A stretch of DNA of 64,000 nucleotides. It comes from Torreya grandis. Its lineage: Eukaryota > Streptophyta > Pinopsida > Cupressales > Taxaceae. Under the pieces are notes generated by a model. It ran no database searches, was not told where the DNA came from, and worked only from the letters and a program-made list of their open reading frames with translations. Position 1 is the first letter of the stretch. Each line of letters begins with the position of its first letter. The DNA is taken from NCBI GenBank assembly GCA_037957365.1, contig JARHVA010005358.1:1053501-1117500 (forward strand). The letters run 5' to 3'. Both the position numbers and the translations under genes were made by a program. This document shows, piece after piece, positions 1 to 11,640 of the stretch.

Positions 1-1800
1 ACCTAATCTGAGTCATTTTTAATTGAATTTATGGTCGTAGCATGTTTATAATTTTAGATGAAAGAAAGTGTTACACTTGGCTTATGTAATTAGTTTCCCT
101 TGATGATAAAATCAAGTTAGTATTATTATGGTAATGGATATTTTGATGGTTATACTCTCATTTTAATGAGTGTATTTCCATTTATTAATCAATGAAATAA
201 ATTATGATTTGATGACCTTTTTATATGGTTCTGTATTATTTACTATGGTTCTTACTAATAGGATAATGTAGTGTTATAGACTATTGGAAACATGTAAAAA
301 GTTTATTGTTTTAGATGTTCATAATTTAGCTTTTGAATAATAGAATGCTAGATATATTGTATTTTTTTAAATTCATTATGTTTCTTATTAGTATGAGTGG
401 AATTTATAAATTAAAGTTAACTTATTATGTAGAATGTTATGTAAGGACCTTGACTTGATGATTCATTACGAAATCCCAATTGGTAGCATCATTTTAATTG
501 CTTATATGAGACATAAATACATTCTATAGTTAGATGTTTGTTAAACTATAGGCAAATGTGTGTGATTAAAATTAAAAGCTTATCTTTGGAATTGAATTAT
601 CGGTACACTTTATATTATGATCATTAAAACAATGAATAATCCCAGAATTGGGATGAATCATATGTATGTCATGTAAATTTACAATCCTTACACTATGATC
701 AGTGGTTTAATAGTCCACCTTGGTAATGAGATATTAAGTCATAATATTCACTATTGGTCACTCATGTTAATGGTTAATATTACTTAATTAATCTATTCCT
801 GCATGGACATACACATGTTAATTGAATGGATTGAATGCCTATGTATTATACAATAACATGATATTATATCTAAATGACAAGTACGTGGCATATGGTTTCA
901 AGATTTCTATATCTAACTAATGGGATGATATATTTATATAATGAGAAATTTATTTTGATTTTTCTAATGCCATCTATATGTTTATTCAATAGGATGCTCA
1001 CTTATATGATGTCATCCACCTTGAGTGAAGTGTATTGTGCCTCATCTAATTTAATGAAAATAATTCTTTCATCATGGATTTATATCTTGTGTGTCACCTT
1101 CATTAATTAAGGGAATGATGGTGAAATGATACCTAAGGAGCTTGGGTCATAGTATAGTGATCCAAATGGGGGTAGCACAAGGATTGGCCTTGCCTGGGTG
1201 ATTTATAAAAGGTTATGGTAATGAAATATATTTTACCATGTTGGCTTTGGTAGTGGTTTATAAATATCTACTAGTTGATCTCATGATATGGTAAGACTTT
1301 CCTAATAAATTTAATGTGATGAATTATCCTATTTAATCATTTGGACCTCTGTGATTAAGTGTTGCACTTTTTTTTATATATTATTTGCTTATATAGAAAT
1401 AGATAACAAGACTCCAATTCTTATTGTTCTTAGAATTTCCTAATGGAATAATAGGGATGTTGGCTTCAATTTTATTGGCATCATATGCATGTATGATTTA
1501 CATAGAATCTTGGACCATCAAACCATGATAACATAGGTTGACCAGACACTTGGTTAGGGCTAAAGGTTCCTAGATGGTTCGATAAAGAAGGCGAGTGCCT
1601 TTAAAATTAATAATGGTTATCAATATGGATCTACATACTAATAACCTATCAAACAACATATCATTATAAGGAAAACATACTTTTCTATGCCATTTCCTAG
1701 TGGTGTTTATCATTAGGTAAGCATCTAAAGTGAACTAATCTAGTTAGGGTTTATTAGTAATGTGTGTAGGTTGATTTTTGAGATGTATTGTGCTACATTA
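1..1800. other. AT-rich sequence with no recognised gene
   Basis: I find no coding region with family resemblance on either strand. The longest open frame (874-1110, plus) is a low-complexity 78-residue reading with no recognisable motif and is most likely chance. Similarity to the second copy of the neighbouring retroelement relic starts near 1.8 kb, so this stretch lies outside the detectable duplication. Confidence 0.5.
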
Positions 1801-3498
1801 AAGCTATGAAATGTCCTTTAAATTTTGTTCCATTCTCTACTCTAAAAGGAAATTCTATTTTTTTTATGGGTTGTTTCATGGTTGACTATTTGCATTTCAA
1901 TTACATAATTCCAAACTTTAGTTGTAACCTTTATTTTCCTTTTGTAGCACATCTTCAATGAACTCATCTTGCACAATTTTGTTCAACATTGAAGGCTCTA
2001 ATTTTTTGGTGAATTATTATGTGATATTTTATTTGTGTGTTTTCTTTCTAGTACCTAGTACTCTTATGTGATGTGTAAATATTCATGTGTACAACTTTTC
2101 TGAACCAAAACCAAAAATGGTAACCCCTTTTTATTCTCAAACTTCCTTCAAAACTCTTTTCTACCTTTCTTCCATTAAAGTGGAATATTTCATTATCTAT
2201 AATAACCTCACAAAAATGTTGTGACATTAAACTACACACACCATGAGTTGGTTTGTTGTTCTAACTAATTGACTTCATTTTTGTGTGATTAAACATAGCC
2301 AATATTATTGGATTGTTCCCACATTATATTTCATATGTAATTAAAATTTAACCTAATACTTACAAGTAGGGTTGGTATGGTAAAACCATACGTCTATTAG
2401 GATGCCTAAATCATCATGTTCCCCTACACTTGATGTGAACCTAAGAAACATCCCTTGTGTTTCCTAATCTTATGGACCCTCAGTTGGAAATAAACCATCC
2501 TTCTTTGCCTAGCTCCAATTCCTCCACTCTTCTTATTTATTTTTCTCTTTACTCTTGCAGGTCTATGCCCACATCTATCCCTACGCCTCCTCCAAAAGTT
2601 TTCATTTTTTTTATTGTGTGCTCCACATATCTCTCTTCTTATGCACATGTATCTCTTTCTCTCCTCCCTTTTGGATCTTCACCCCCTTGTTTCATTCATC
2701 TCCTTCCACCAAAAGGTCCACAAACCTTTTTATTCATTTTCATATACACTTTTTGCCTCTCATATGATATTCACATCTTATTTATTCTATCACCTATGAT
2801 ATGTAAACTTATTTGCATGATATTTTTCCATTAATCTCTCATAGGATATGTCTATACAATTCTTTTGATACCCTATTATCTCTCTATTAAATTTATATTA
2901 ATGCCCCTAGTAGTATGTATTTTTCTATGGGATCTATTGTCTTCCATCATCTCTAATCCCCTTATCATTATCCACGGTACTTTATACACTTGAACTGATA
3001 TGATTTTTAGATGCACTCCCTTATTAGTATAGTATAATGATATCATGCCTTGGCTTCAATTCTTGGTGAATCTATTTTTTGGTTTAATAAAAAAATGCTT
3101 TCTTGATCAACTTTGAGTTGGTATACCTTATATTATCTTCCTCTAGTGGCCTTCTTCACTCTTTCTCAATAAATATTGAACCTCTCTCACCAACTTTAGG
3201 TTGAATTTGGCTGACTACTTTTAGTAACTCCTCTCTATCACATACAAATAATGTTATGTCCTTGTAAGTTTTAGGCTCAATTTCCTCCTTTATTTATGCA
3301 TGTACATAGCTATAGATCTTGCACACTCTCCTACCAAAATACTTGTCCACATTTACATAATATATTCTATGATAGAATCTTATATTTGGCTCAAACCCTA
3401 CATTTACATAACTTAATTCATCCTTCTCAATGTTTATCCACCTATTCTCTTTTCATGTGTCTTTACCTAATGTGATGATTTATTGTCTTTGGGACATA
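1800..3498 (-). mobile_element. Gag-bearing LTR-element relic, copy A, left part
   Basis: This stretch is similar along its length to about 51.1-52.85 kb, in the same order and orientation. Shared landmarks include the phrase around 1918-1960 (matches 51240-51280) and the pyrimidine-rich stretch at 2450-2830 (matches 51760-52180). It continues, after the Copia insertion at 3499-14326, into 14332-16303, which holds a gag-like fragment on the minus strand. Open frames here such as 2457-2834 plus are pyrimidine-rich antisense readings and are not supported as genes. That this is retroelement interior is inferred from the gag fragment and PBS-like site in the right-hand part. Confidence 0.55.
3494..3498. 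repeat. Target site duplication of the Copia element, left copy
   Basis: ACATA directly precedes the LTR. Its partner ACATC follows the right LTR at 14327-14331. Joining the flanks here gives a sequence colinear with the empty copy near 52845-52875, which supports this as the insertion point. Confidence 0.65.
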
Positions 3499-6137
3499 TG
3501 TTGGAACACAACTATCTATTGAGATGGGGTGTGAATCAGTAGATTGACTCAATTAGTCTTTTTTTACCTTTGAAAAATAGATTAAAATAAATAAACAGAG
3601 ATCACACATACAAAAATTGAAATGACACCATATGTATACATGAAAAACCCAATATGGAAAAAACCATGGTGAGAATATCTTCTACAATCTACTTAGTTAC
3701 AAATTTAAGGGCACCAACCCTAAAGATACACCAATCCCCTAATTTAAGAGTGCATACTCTAAGAAATCACCCACTCCTGAACTGAGCACCAACTTAGTTT
3801 ATCTGATGGCACCCACCAATTAGATCTATATGGAGCTACAACTCTAGATTAAAAAATAGATTAATAAATGAATCCAATTCTCTATTTCCTATTATAGGTC
3901 TAGTCTATAACTTCCCATGCTTTTCATTTCATCTCTCTTCTCTTCCACTTTGCCTCTCTGCTTATGTGTCTCTATATATCTCTATTTAACATAATTTAAT
4001 AATACATGTAGCTCTTGCTTGTATCCTAGATGACATATATATAATCATTTGATGTAGGTCTTCATATATTCTTTATGTTCACACTAGTTTGATAACACAT
4101 CATGCTTTATTTTGGACTCATTTCATTATCTCTTGAATAAAAGTTTCCCACATCTTGAGCTCATGCTCCACTTCTATTATTATTGGTTTGATTACTATTT
4201 ATAGAATTTACTGGACTCTAGTTTTAATGCACATGTATTTTTAAAAATTTGATTAATTATAGCAATCAATCTCATTGTCTATATCATAATTTATGTGTTA
4301 CATACATGTTCCTGCATGTTCCCATGCTTGACCATTGGGATGATCATATCTTTAAATATTTCCCATTGATTTTAAGTTTGACACCACGATCTGATGGTCT
4401 TCATTCCAAATTTTTACCTATAAAATGCTTGTATTAGATTAATATTTGATAGGATTATGCCATCTATTGGATCCTTGTAATATTATAAACATTAACTATT
4501 AAATATTAAAATATTTCTATTGATCTTTTTGATTTGATCTCTCATGTGTCATTAGATCTTCGTAGTTCTAAAAAATTTATATTTGTCTATGGCTAAACCT
4601 TGAGTTCCTAATATCATATTGTAACATCATGAGTCTTTGGAATAAATACACTCCATCAATTTCATCAAACTATATTATTCTTTAACTCACCTCTATGTTG
4701 ATAAACATCAATCACTTTATACCATTGAGTCCACTCACTCTATTGGATCTTCATTTCATGATCAACTACACACCATTAGATCTTCTAACAAGCTCGATCT
4801 TTATCTTTGATGAGCTCCCATGAATGTGGCACTTGGCATCAGTGCATGGATTCTACACATTTATTTCAGTTCCTGCTACTAAGACACTTGACATACTCAC
4901 ATTGATCATTAATTAATTGACTTTGAACCGCATTTACAGATTTACCGTTCATGTTCCATGATTGTGACACTTGTCACGAGCATGTTCATTCGTCGGTACA
5001 TTTGACATTTTGGCTTTGATACTCATCATTATATCTTCAATGTATGATTAAGTGTTCACCATTATATATTATAACAAGCTCAAACTTTACCTTATGGATA
5101 TTTCACTAAGTATGGGAACCATTTCAATATGCTTCGAAGGCTATATTTTCACCTTCATATATTTTACTTCACTCATTTTCCTATTCTAAAATTTTGACCA
5201 CATAAATTATCCATGATAATGAACAAACCATTATGTTGATTTATTCCTAAATCCTTCATGCATGAAATATATAATGTTATTAATCTTCTCACTCAGATTA
5301 TTCTACCATAGAGCTAATTATGGTTAGAACTGCTTGAAAGGCCAACTTTATTCTTGAATAACTTTTGATGCGCTTCATCACATGACCTATAATTTAGCAC
5401 ATAAGATCCTCTCATTTTTGGGATTCCATTCATATATTCATATACCCTATAAATGTTCATATATGAAAGATATGACATCATAAAAATGCCTACTCAACTG
5501 TTTCTTACAACATGAAAATTTAACTATGGGAAAACACTATCAAAATGCATGGGAACCTAACTTTGATCATGTATATCTTTTGTCATGATACATTGTGTGA
5601 CCTAAGATTCAATGCATAGAAATTAGGCATAAAAATTAATAAAACAATATGATCATTTTATCCTAACACCTCCATGTATGCAAATTTTGACCTCATCAGC
5701 ATGCATACTTGGCCCTATTTGAACCCTTTTGCTAATTTGGCTAAATATAGAATCTTAGTGCATTTTGTCTAAGTAGCCAACTTTACACCCTCATATCTTC
5801 TACTATGCTACATCACATGACTTCAAATATGATCCATAACAAATAGGGACTAATGTGATCACAAAAATAAGACTGACTCCCTTATACTCATTCACATGTC
5901 ACAATGGTGACATCAACAAACTGGTTATTTAGATTTTCCTCTTTAGACCCAAAATGTTTAGATGATCAATATGAAGAACAAGATGAACTCCAATCATGCA
6001 CACAAGCACTCCAATCATCCTTGACCTCTGATAGGATCCCTTTCATATCCTCTAATAACCATATTCATCTCTTAGCATCAAGGACATCCATAATGCTAAT
6101 AATATCTATTTTGACATCAATGACAATCATATTACCA
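3499..6137 (-). repeat. Copia 3' LTR (left on the plus strand)
   Basis: Direct repeat partner of 11641-14326. Matching landmarks are the terminal TGTTGGAACACAA, the internal GATCACACATAC phrase, and the shared end around GACATCAATG followed by TTACCA. No coding capacity is evident; open frames such as 4249-4437 and 5904-6170 also appear, broken, in the partner LTR. About 2.64 kb is long for a Copia LTR. A purine tract next to the inner edge is weak, so the polypurine tract is not clearly identified. Confidence 0.85.
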
Positions 6138-6819
6138 ATAATATCACCTTTGTCATTGATGGCAAACTAAATCCTTTGATCTTATAATATTATTTCCTTC
6201 TCTGGAATTGCTAGCATTGGATTCTAATGAGTATCAAATGAATTTATTCATGCCAGACTTGTTCCCCATTAGGCAATGACACATTTTCCTATAATTAACC
6301 TAGACACATGCTCTGATCTTATTTAGCATTTGCACTTTTTATCCAAACTTTCACAAAGAGTATTTGCACCTTTTCTCCCCATTTGACATCAAAGGGAAAG
6401 GGACTCTTACTCACTATTTGTCTAAATGTTTCTCCCCCTTTATCAGATAAAGGTGTTTGTCTAAGAATCTGCAACCATCAACTCACTATAAATTTGAAAA
6501 AATATGCATACCTAAGTTGCCTTTTCTCTCATCTGCCAGGGATTGACAAGACTTCTATGACACTCCCCTAGACTCAAGCCCTATCCAAAAGATCTAGTGA
6601 TGTGATTTAGGAGACACCACTCCCAAATTCTATCTTAGATACTCAAATTATTCCTTGGGAAGAGGTTTGGTGAATATGTCTAAAATTTGATCTTGAGTTG
6701 GCACATACTCCATTATGACCCCTTGATTTTCATTTTTTTATCTTAAGAAGTGATACTTTATTGATATGTACTTGGTTCTAGAATTCATCACTAGTTTCTT
6801 TCATATTTAATAGCACTTG

Positions 6820-7230
6820 AATTTTCACAAAGAATAGAGATAGGTGATTTGTACTCTACCTTGATGTCTTTTATTCTTTACTTCATCTACAAGATTTGAG
6901 TGGAAGATGCCACTGTTTCAACATACTCTACTTCTGATGTGGAAAGAGTAATTGACTCTTGTTTATTTCTCAACCATGAAACAAGTTTGTTTCCAAGGAA
7001 AAATACACATTATTACTCTATCATCCACACTTCCTTCCCAATCAACATCTATATATGTTTTCAAAGTGAAGTATTCACTTTTAGGATACCATAAGCCATA
7101 GTTAATTGTCTTCTTGATGTATCTAAAGATTCTTTTCCCTGAATAAACATGTGAATCTTTAGGAGTAGCTTGAAATATTACAACCATGCACACTGATTGC
7201 ATGATATCAGGTCTTGATGCATCATTGATC
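6820..7230 (-). pseudogene. Copia RNase H domain remnant
   Basis: Minus-strand reading shows the Copia-type RNase H signatures in order: a RYIKKTINYGLWY-like entry segment, then YIDVDWEGSVDDR (family pattern D-x-D-W-x-G-x-x-x-D-x-R), and, after stops, an LSTSEVEYVE-like motif near 6900 that corresponds to the usual LSTAEAEY. The domain lies downstream of the RT remnant, as expected for Copia pol. It is broken by stops and cannot be functional. RNase H removes the RNA strand from the RNA-DNA hybrid during element replication. Confidence 0.8.
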
Positions 7231-7299
7231 TATACATAGTCTGATTTGCATCATGTGACTCATACTCTTTGTTCAATTTGCATCCATTTATCATGATAT

Positions 7300-8010
7300 T
7301 ACTAACTAATTTATTATCTTCCATTCCAACTTCTTAAGCATTTCTTTTGCATACTTGGTTTGGGATATAAATATCCCTTCATTAGTTTGTAATATTTGTA
7401 GACCAAGGAATAAGGAAATTTATCTAAGTGTAGACATCTCAAACTCACTTTACATTTGTGTAGCAAATTATTTGCACATTTTTTATTGTTACCACCAAAG
7501 ATGATGTCATCTACATAAATAACAATAATAAACATATACTCACCTTTCAATTTAAAGAATAGATTGATGTCTACACATTCTTTGTTGAATCCTTGTTATT
7601 TTAGGTGATGGTCTAACCTTGAATATCATGCCCTATGTGACTATTTTAGACCATACATAGCCTTCTTTAGTCTGCATACATAACATTCTTGTTTTGATAG
7701 CTTAAAACCTTCAGGTTGTTCTATGTAGACTTCCTCTTCTAGGTTCCCATTAAATAGAATAAACATAACATCATTATGATAGACTTTGAATTTCTTGAAA
7801 ATAGAGAATGCTAGAAACATTATTATAGCTTCCAATATAGCAATTGTAGTAAATGTTTCCTCAAAATCTATGTCTTTAGCTTGTACATATCCTTTGTACA
7901 CCAGTCATTCTTTATTTCTTATAACAACTCCATCCTTATTGAGATTGTTTCTCAAGATCCACTTTTTACCTATCACATTCTTGTTTGAAGGTCTTGGAAC
8001 TAATTACTAA
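7300..8010 (-). pseudogene. Copia reverse transcriptase remnant
   Basis: Two minus-strand segments carry Copia RT hallmarks. 7641-7901 has KDIDFEETF (usual G-x-D-Y-x-E-T-F), NGNLEEEVYIEQPEGF and a CRLKKAMYGLK end. 7314-7550 carries the catalytic-loop motif YVDDIIFGG, with both aspartates intact. The segments are in different frames with stops between them, so the gene is dead although the active-site motif survives. In a live element this enzyme copies the RNA to DNA in virus-like particles. Confidence 0.88.
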
Positions 8011-8379
8011 ATTTTATTCTTTTCAATTTAGATCAGTTTTTCTTCCATGGATTTTAGCTAATTCTCATCCTTTATAGTTTCAACATAACTTTTAGGCTCA
8101 ATTTCGAACATTAGAGAAAAACATACTTGCTCTTTATTTTGTGCAATTCTTCTCCTTGTCTAAAATCCTTCATTATTATTTCCAATGATATTCTCTATAG
8201 GATGATCCTTTTGAACAAATCTTGTAGGTGAATTTTCATTCATTTCCTTATCCTCTTCATTAGTTTCTTCTTCTTCAAAATTTGATTATTCAATAAAGAT
8301 TTCCTTTTCAAGTTTGTCATGTTTCAAGCCTTCTTCAACCTTGACATTATTGTTATCTACAATATTGTGTAGATTTCTA

Positions 8380-9568
8380 TTTTAGCATATGTAGGCTTTG
8401 ATTTGGCTGGAATAACGAAGAAATATTCCTTCATTTATCTTGATTCAAAGTTTCCCAATGTGTCCTCTTTTCTCCTGATGTAGCATTTTCTTCCAAAAAC
8501 TCTGAAGCATTTAACAGAGGCAGGTTTTCCATGCCATAGTTCATAGGGAGTTTTGTCACTATTTACCCTTAGTTGAGCTCTATCCAATATACATACTATT
8601 ATTTGGACTACTTCTCTTTAGTATTTATTAAGTAACTTGGCATCTTTTAGCATTGTTGTAGCCATCTCCTTGATTATCTTGTTATTTCTTCCAACAACTC
8701 AATTTTGTTATGGATTCCTTACTATAGAGTAAAGTCTTTTGATTCCATGCTTATAAAAATATTATATGAACTCATTTGAGGTGAATTATCTGCCTTTATC
8801 AAATCTTAATCATTTGATTTTTAGTTAAATATCATTCTCCACCATGGTCATAAAGATCTTGAGTCTCTCAAATGCCTATGACTTGTCCTTCAAAATGGTT
8901 ACCCATGCCATTATTGACTAATCATCTACAAATAACATGAACCATCTCTCTCCTTTAGATCTACTTGTCTTATTAAGACCACAAAGATCAGTATGAACTA
9001 ATTTTAGAGGCTTTGTACTTGCATACTCCTTTGTTTGAAATCTATCCATTGTTTTCTTGCCTAGATAACATTCTTTGAAAGTAGTTTCTATAGAACTTTT
9101 TTTTATCTTAGGCATGTGTCTAACACACTTATTTGGGCTCAATTTGACTAGGTTATCAAAGCGTATATGACCCATTCTTCTATGCCATAACCAAATATCA
9201 TCAATCATTCCTATTAAGCAACTATTACCACTCAATTCAACAAGATTATAGATATTGCTTTTAGTTTTTTTCCCTTCTACAACTAGTCTTCCAAATCTCT
9301 TTAACTTAAAACCTTCTACATTAAATGTGACTTTATATCCATGGTCACACATTTGGCTGACACATAGAAGATTATTCTTCAATCCATCAACATAAAGGAC
9401 ATCATGTGTAGGCAATTTTCCACCTATGTTCAAGGTTCCTTTACCTTTGATCCTTGTTGTAGTGTTGTCTCCCAAGCTGATAGATCCTTCCTTCCATTTT
9501 TTCAATTTGATGAACTTGATCTTATCACCATTCATACACTTTGAGAAACCATTGACTATTACCCACAA
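8380..9568 (-). pseudogene. Copia GAG-pre-integrase and integrase remnant
   Basis: The open part (8918-9568) gives 216 residues. It includes a protease-downstream segment (LYVDGLKNNLLCVSQ, the conserved 'L-x-V-P-x-L-x-x-N-L-L-S-V' region) and a GAG-pre-integrase zinc region with WLWHRRMGH and ECYLGKK, where the first cysteine of the usual C-x-x-C pair is missing. The start of the integrase core follows (LVHTDLCG, then FVDD). Beyond a stop the reading continues through a region resembling ERNNRTI...MAR and a P-x-E-L-W-x-G-x-K-P-like segment near 8520-8560. Stops and the lost cysteine show decay. Integrase would insert the DNA copy into the genome. Confidence 0.87.
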
Positions 9569-10648
9569 ATTCTACTCCTTGGCATGCAATGTAGTTTGAT
9601 CAATCATAGATTGATCTTTCACTTTCCACACATCCTTGGCTTTCTTATTTAACTTAATTTTCTCCTTTTCAGAGACTTTTGAACCTTTATTCACACTAGG
9701 AGGCATGCCTTTCTCTTTAATTTATTTTTTTGGTCTTACAAAGTTTGTTTTACATTATTTAGCTATGCGACAAAAATTATTGAAATTATAGAATATTACA
9801 TTTGTATCTAACAAGGGAGTAAATGATTTTTTTTATTAAAATGTTTATTCTCCTTTTAGGTATAACTCTACAATAAATAGCCCTATGAAAAAATTGATTA
9901 AAAGTACAATAATAACCATATAAAGATGAGGAATACCTTCTCATAGGATTTCTTTGAGAAGTATGAGGAGATCTTCTAAACTCTGGATTCTTCAAGTCCC
10001 TCACTTTTATGTATGCATCTACATTAGCTAGCTTTGTCTTCTTCTTTTCATTCAAATTATTTTTTACTTCATCTTTATTCACATAAATAGTACTTGTGTC
10101 TTTATTTGTTTCATTACAAGATTTATCTTTTTTTTATCTCGATTATCCCTCTACTTTAAAGTTATCATATAGGTTAGTAGATATATTAGTTATAGAACTT
10201 CAAACTTTTGTCTAGTTGTCCTTTAGCTCTCAAGCTCTTTTTTCAAAGCCTCTATCTCTACTTATAACTTCATGCACTCATCATATTTATATTGTAGGTC
10301 AAGTTTGACTACATATTCTTTTGTTTTAGCCTCTTCAACTTTTGTTTTTAGACTAACCACCATCTAATAATATTTTTTAGGACTTATGGACATTTTCTCA
10401 ATCTCCTTTTATTTTAGCTTCTTCTATTTTGAGTTTTCTTTTCTCAACTTGTCTATTTCCTCTAAAGCACAAATGAGTTCACACTATATATCAACTTCTC
10501 CTTCCTATTCTTCATTATAGTATTTAACTTCTTTTTGATCCATATAATTTGATTCTAATGTCATGAATATTACTTTCTTTTCCTTAGCCACATAAGCATA
10601 GTTATGATCATCATTAGAGCTAGCACTATCATCCAATAAATCACTATC

Positions 10649-11569
10649 TTATTTTGTGTATACGCCTTTATTTTTTTTGAATAATTTATTCTTCTTGGAA
10701 TAGTGATGTTTCACCTTCTTACTATCCTCTTTTTGGTCAAATTTATCCTTCTTCTTATAAGGGCATTTAGTATTAAAATGTCCCACTTTACCATAATTAT
10801 AGCATTTAAAGGGTAATTTACCTCTATACTTTTCAGACCCTCTCTTTAATCTTTTGACAAAGTTAGCTTCTTCTTCATCGGTCTCCTTAGATCTTGATGT
10901 AGGTGCTTTTGCCTTTATTGGTTTAGATGCTTTGAATACAGCTTCTCTCTTGAAGGTGTCTTCTTTTCCCATTATCATATCATAAGTAGTGAAGGTTCCA
11001 TGTAGCTAATCAACAATGAGTTTATCCAAATATCTTACTTCCTCTATTGCATATATTTTATAGTCATACCTAGATGGAAGAGATATTAAGATCTTTTCAA
11101 TAATGACTGATTCTTTCATCTCTTCTCCAAGGCCTCTGATTATATTGACTATTTCATCTACCCTAAGGAAGTAGTCTATAATTTTCTCTTCTTCATTCAT
11201 TTTAAGGATTTCAAACTTGCCTTTGAATTTTTGTAGCTTGGCCTAATTTACTTTGTCATCAAATTTATATATGGTCTTTAATTTATACCAAATATCATGT
11301 GCATTTTGACAATACATCACTTTGACAAACTTTGAATTTTACAATCCACATAAAATAACATTCATAGCTCTGGCATTAATCTCATATGCTTTCTTGGTAG
11401 CCTAATCAATAAGAGTTATAGTAGGATCTATATATCCATTTACAACTGACATCCATAGATCGAAACCTAATGAATATATATATGCTTCCATTATAATGAT
11501 CCATAATGCATAGTTTTATCCATCAAAGATAGGTGTTGTGGTTAATGAAGAGCTTTCTTGACTAGCCAT
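10649..11569 (-). pseudogene. Copia gag remnant
   Basis: A minus-strand start at 11569 (MASQESSS) lies about 60 bases inside the PBS. The reading passes through a Copia gag (UBN2-type) body with several stops, including open pieces 11006-11200 (LRVDEIVNIIRGLGEEM, then ILISLPSRYD) and 10649-10978. The latter ends in a degraded zinc knuckle: CYNYGKVGHFNTKCP, where the second cysteine of C-x-x-C-x4-H-x4-C is replaced by tyrosine. Gag forms the particle and binds RNA. The loss of the cysteine and the stops make it non-functional. Confidence 0.87.
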
Positions 11570-11625
11570 TTGTGTTCACCATCCAAGATATACCTAAGTT
11601 GATTAAGATTCTTTCAAGGAACCAA

Positions 11626-11638
11626 GGATCTAATACCA
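11626..11638 (-). other. Copia primer-binding site (tRNA-iMet type)
   Basis: The minus strand reads TGGTATTAGATCC two bases inside the 5' LTR. This differs slightly from the common plant Copia PBS pattern TGGTATCAGAGCC, which is complementary to the 3' end of initiator tRNA-Met. It fixes the element's orientation as minus. Confidence 0.85.
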
Positions 11639-11640
11639 AT

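Noticed and set aside
2457..2834. 125-residue plus-strand open frame with serine-, proline- and phenylalanine-rich sequence
   Set aside because: It is pyrimidine-rich DNA within the relic, and the partner copy near 51760-52180 has shifted, different frames, so coding is not conserved.
6900..7094. Plus-strand open frame opposite the Copia RNase H
   Set aside because: The minus strand carries the RNase H motifs; this is its shadow.
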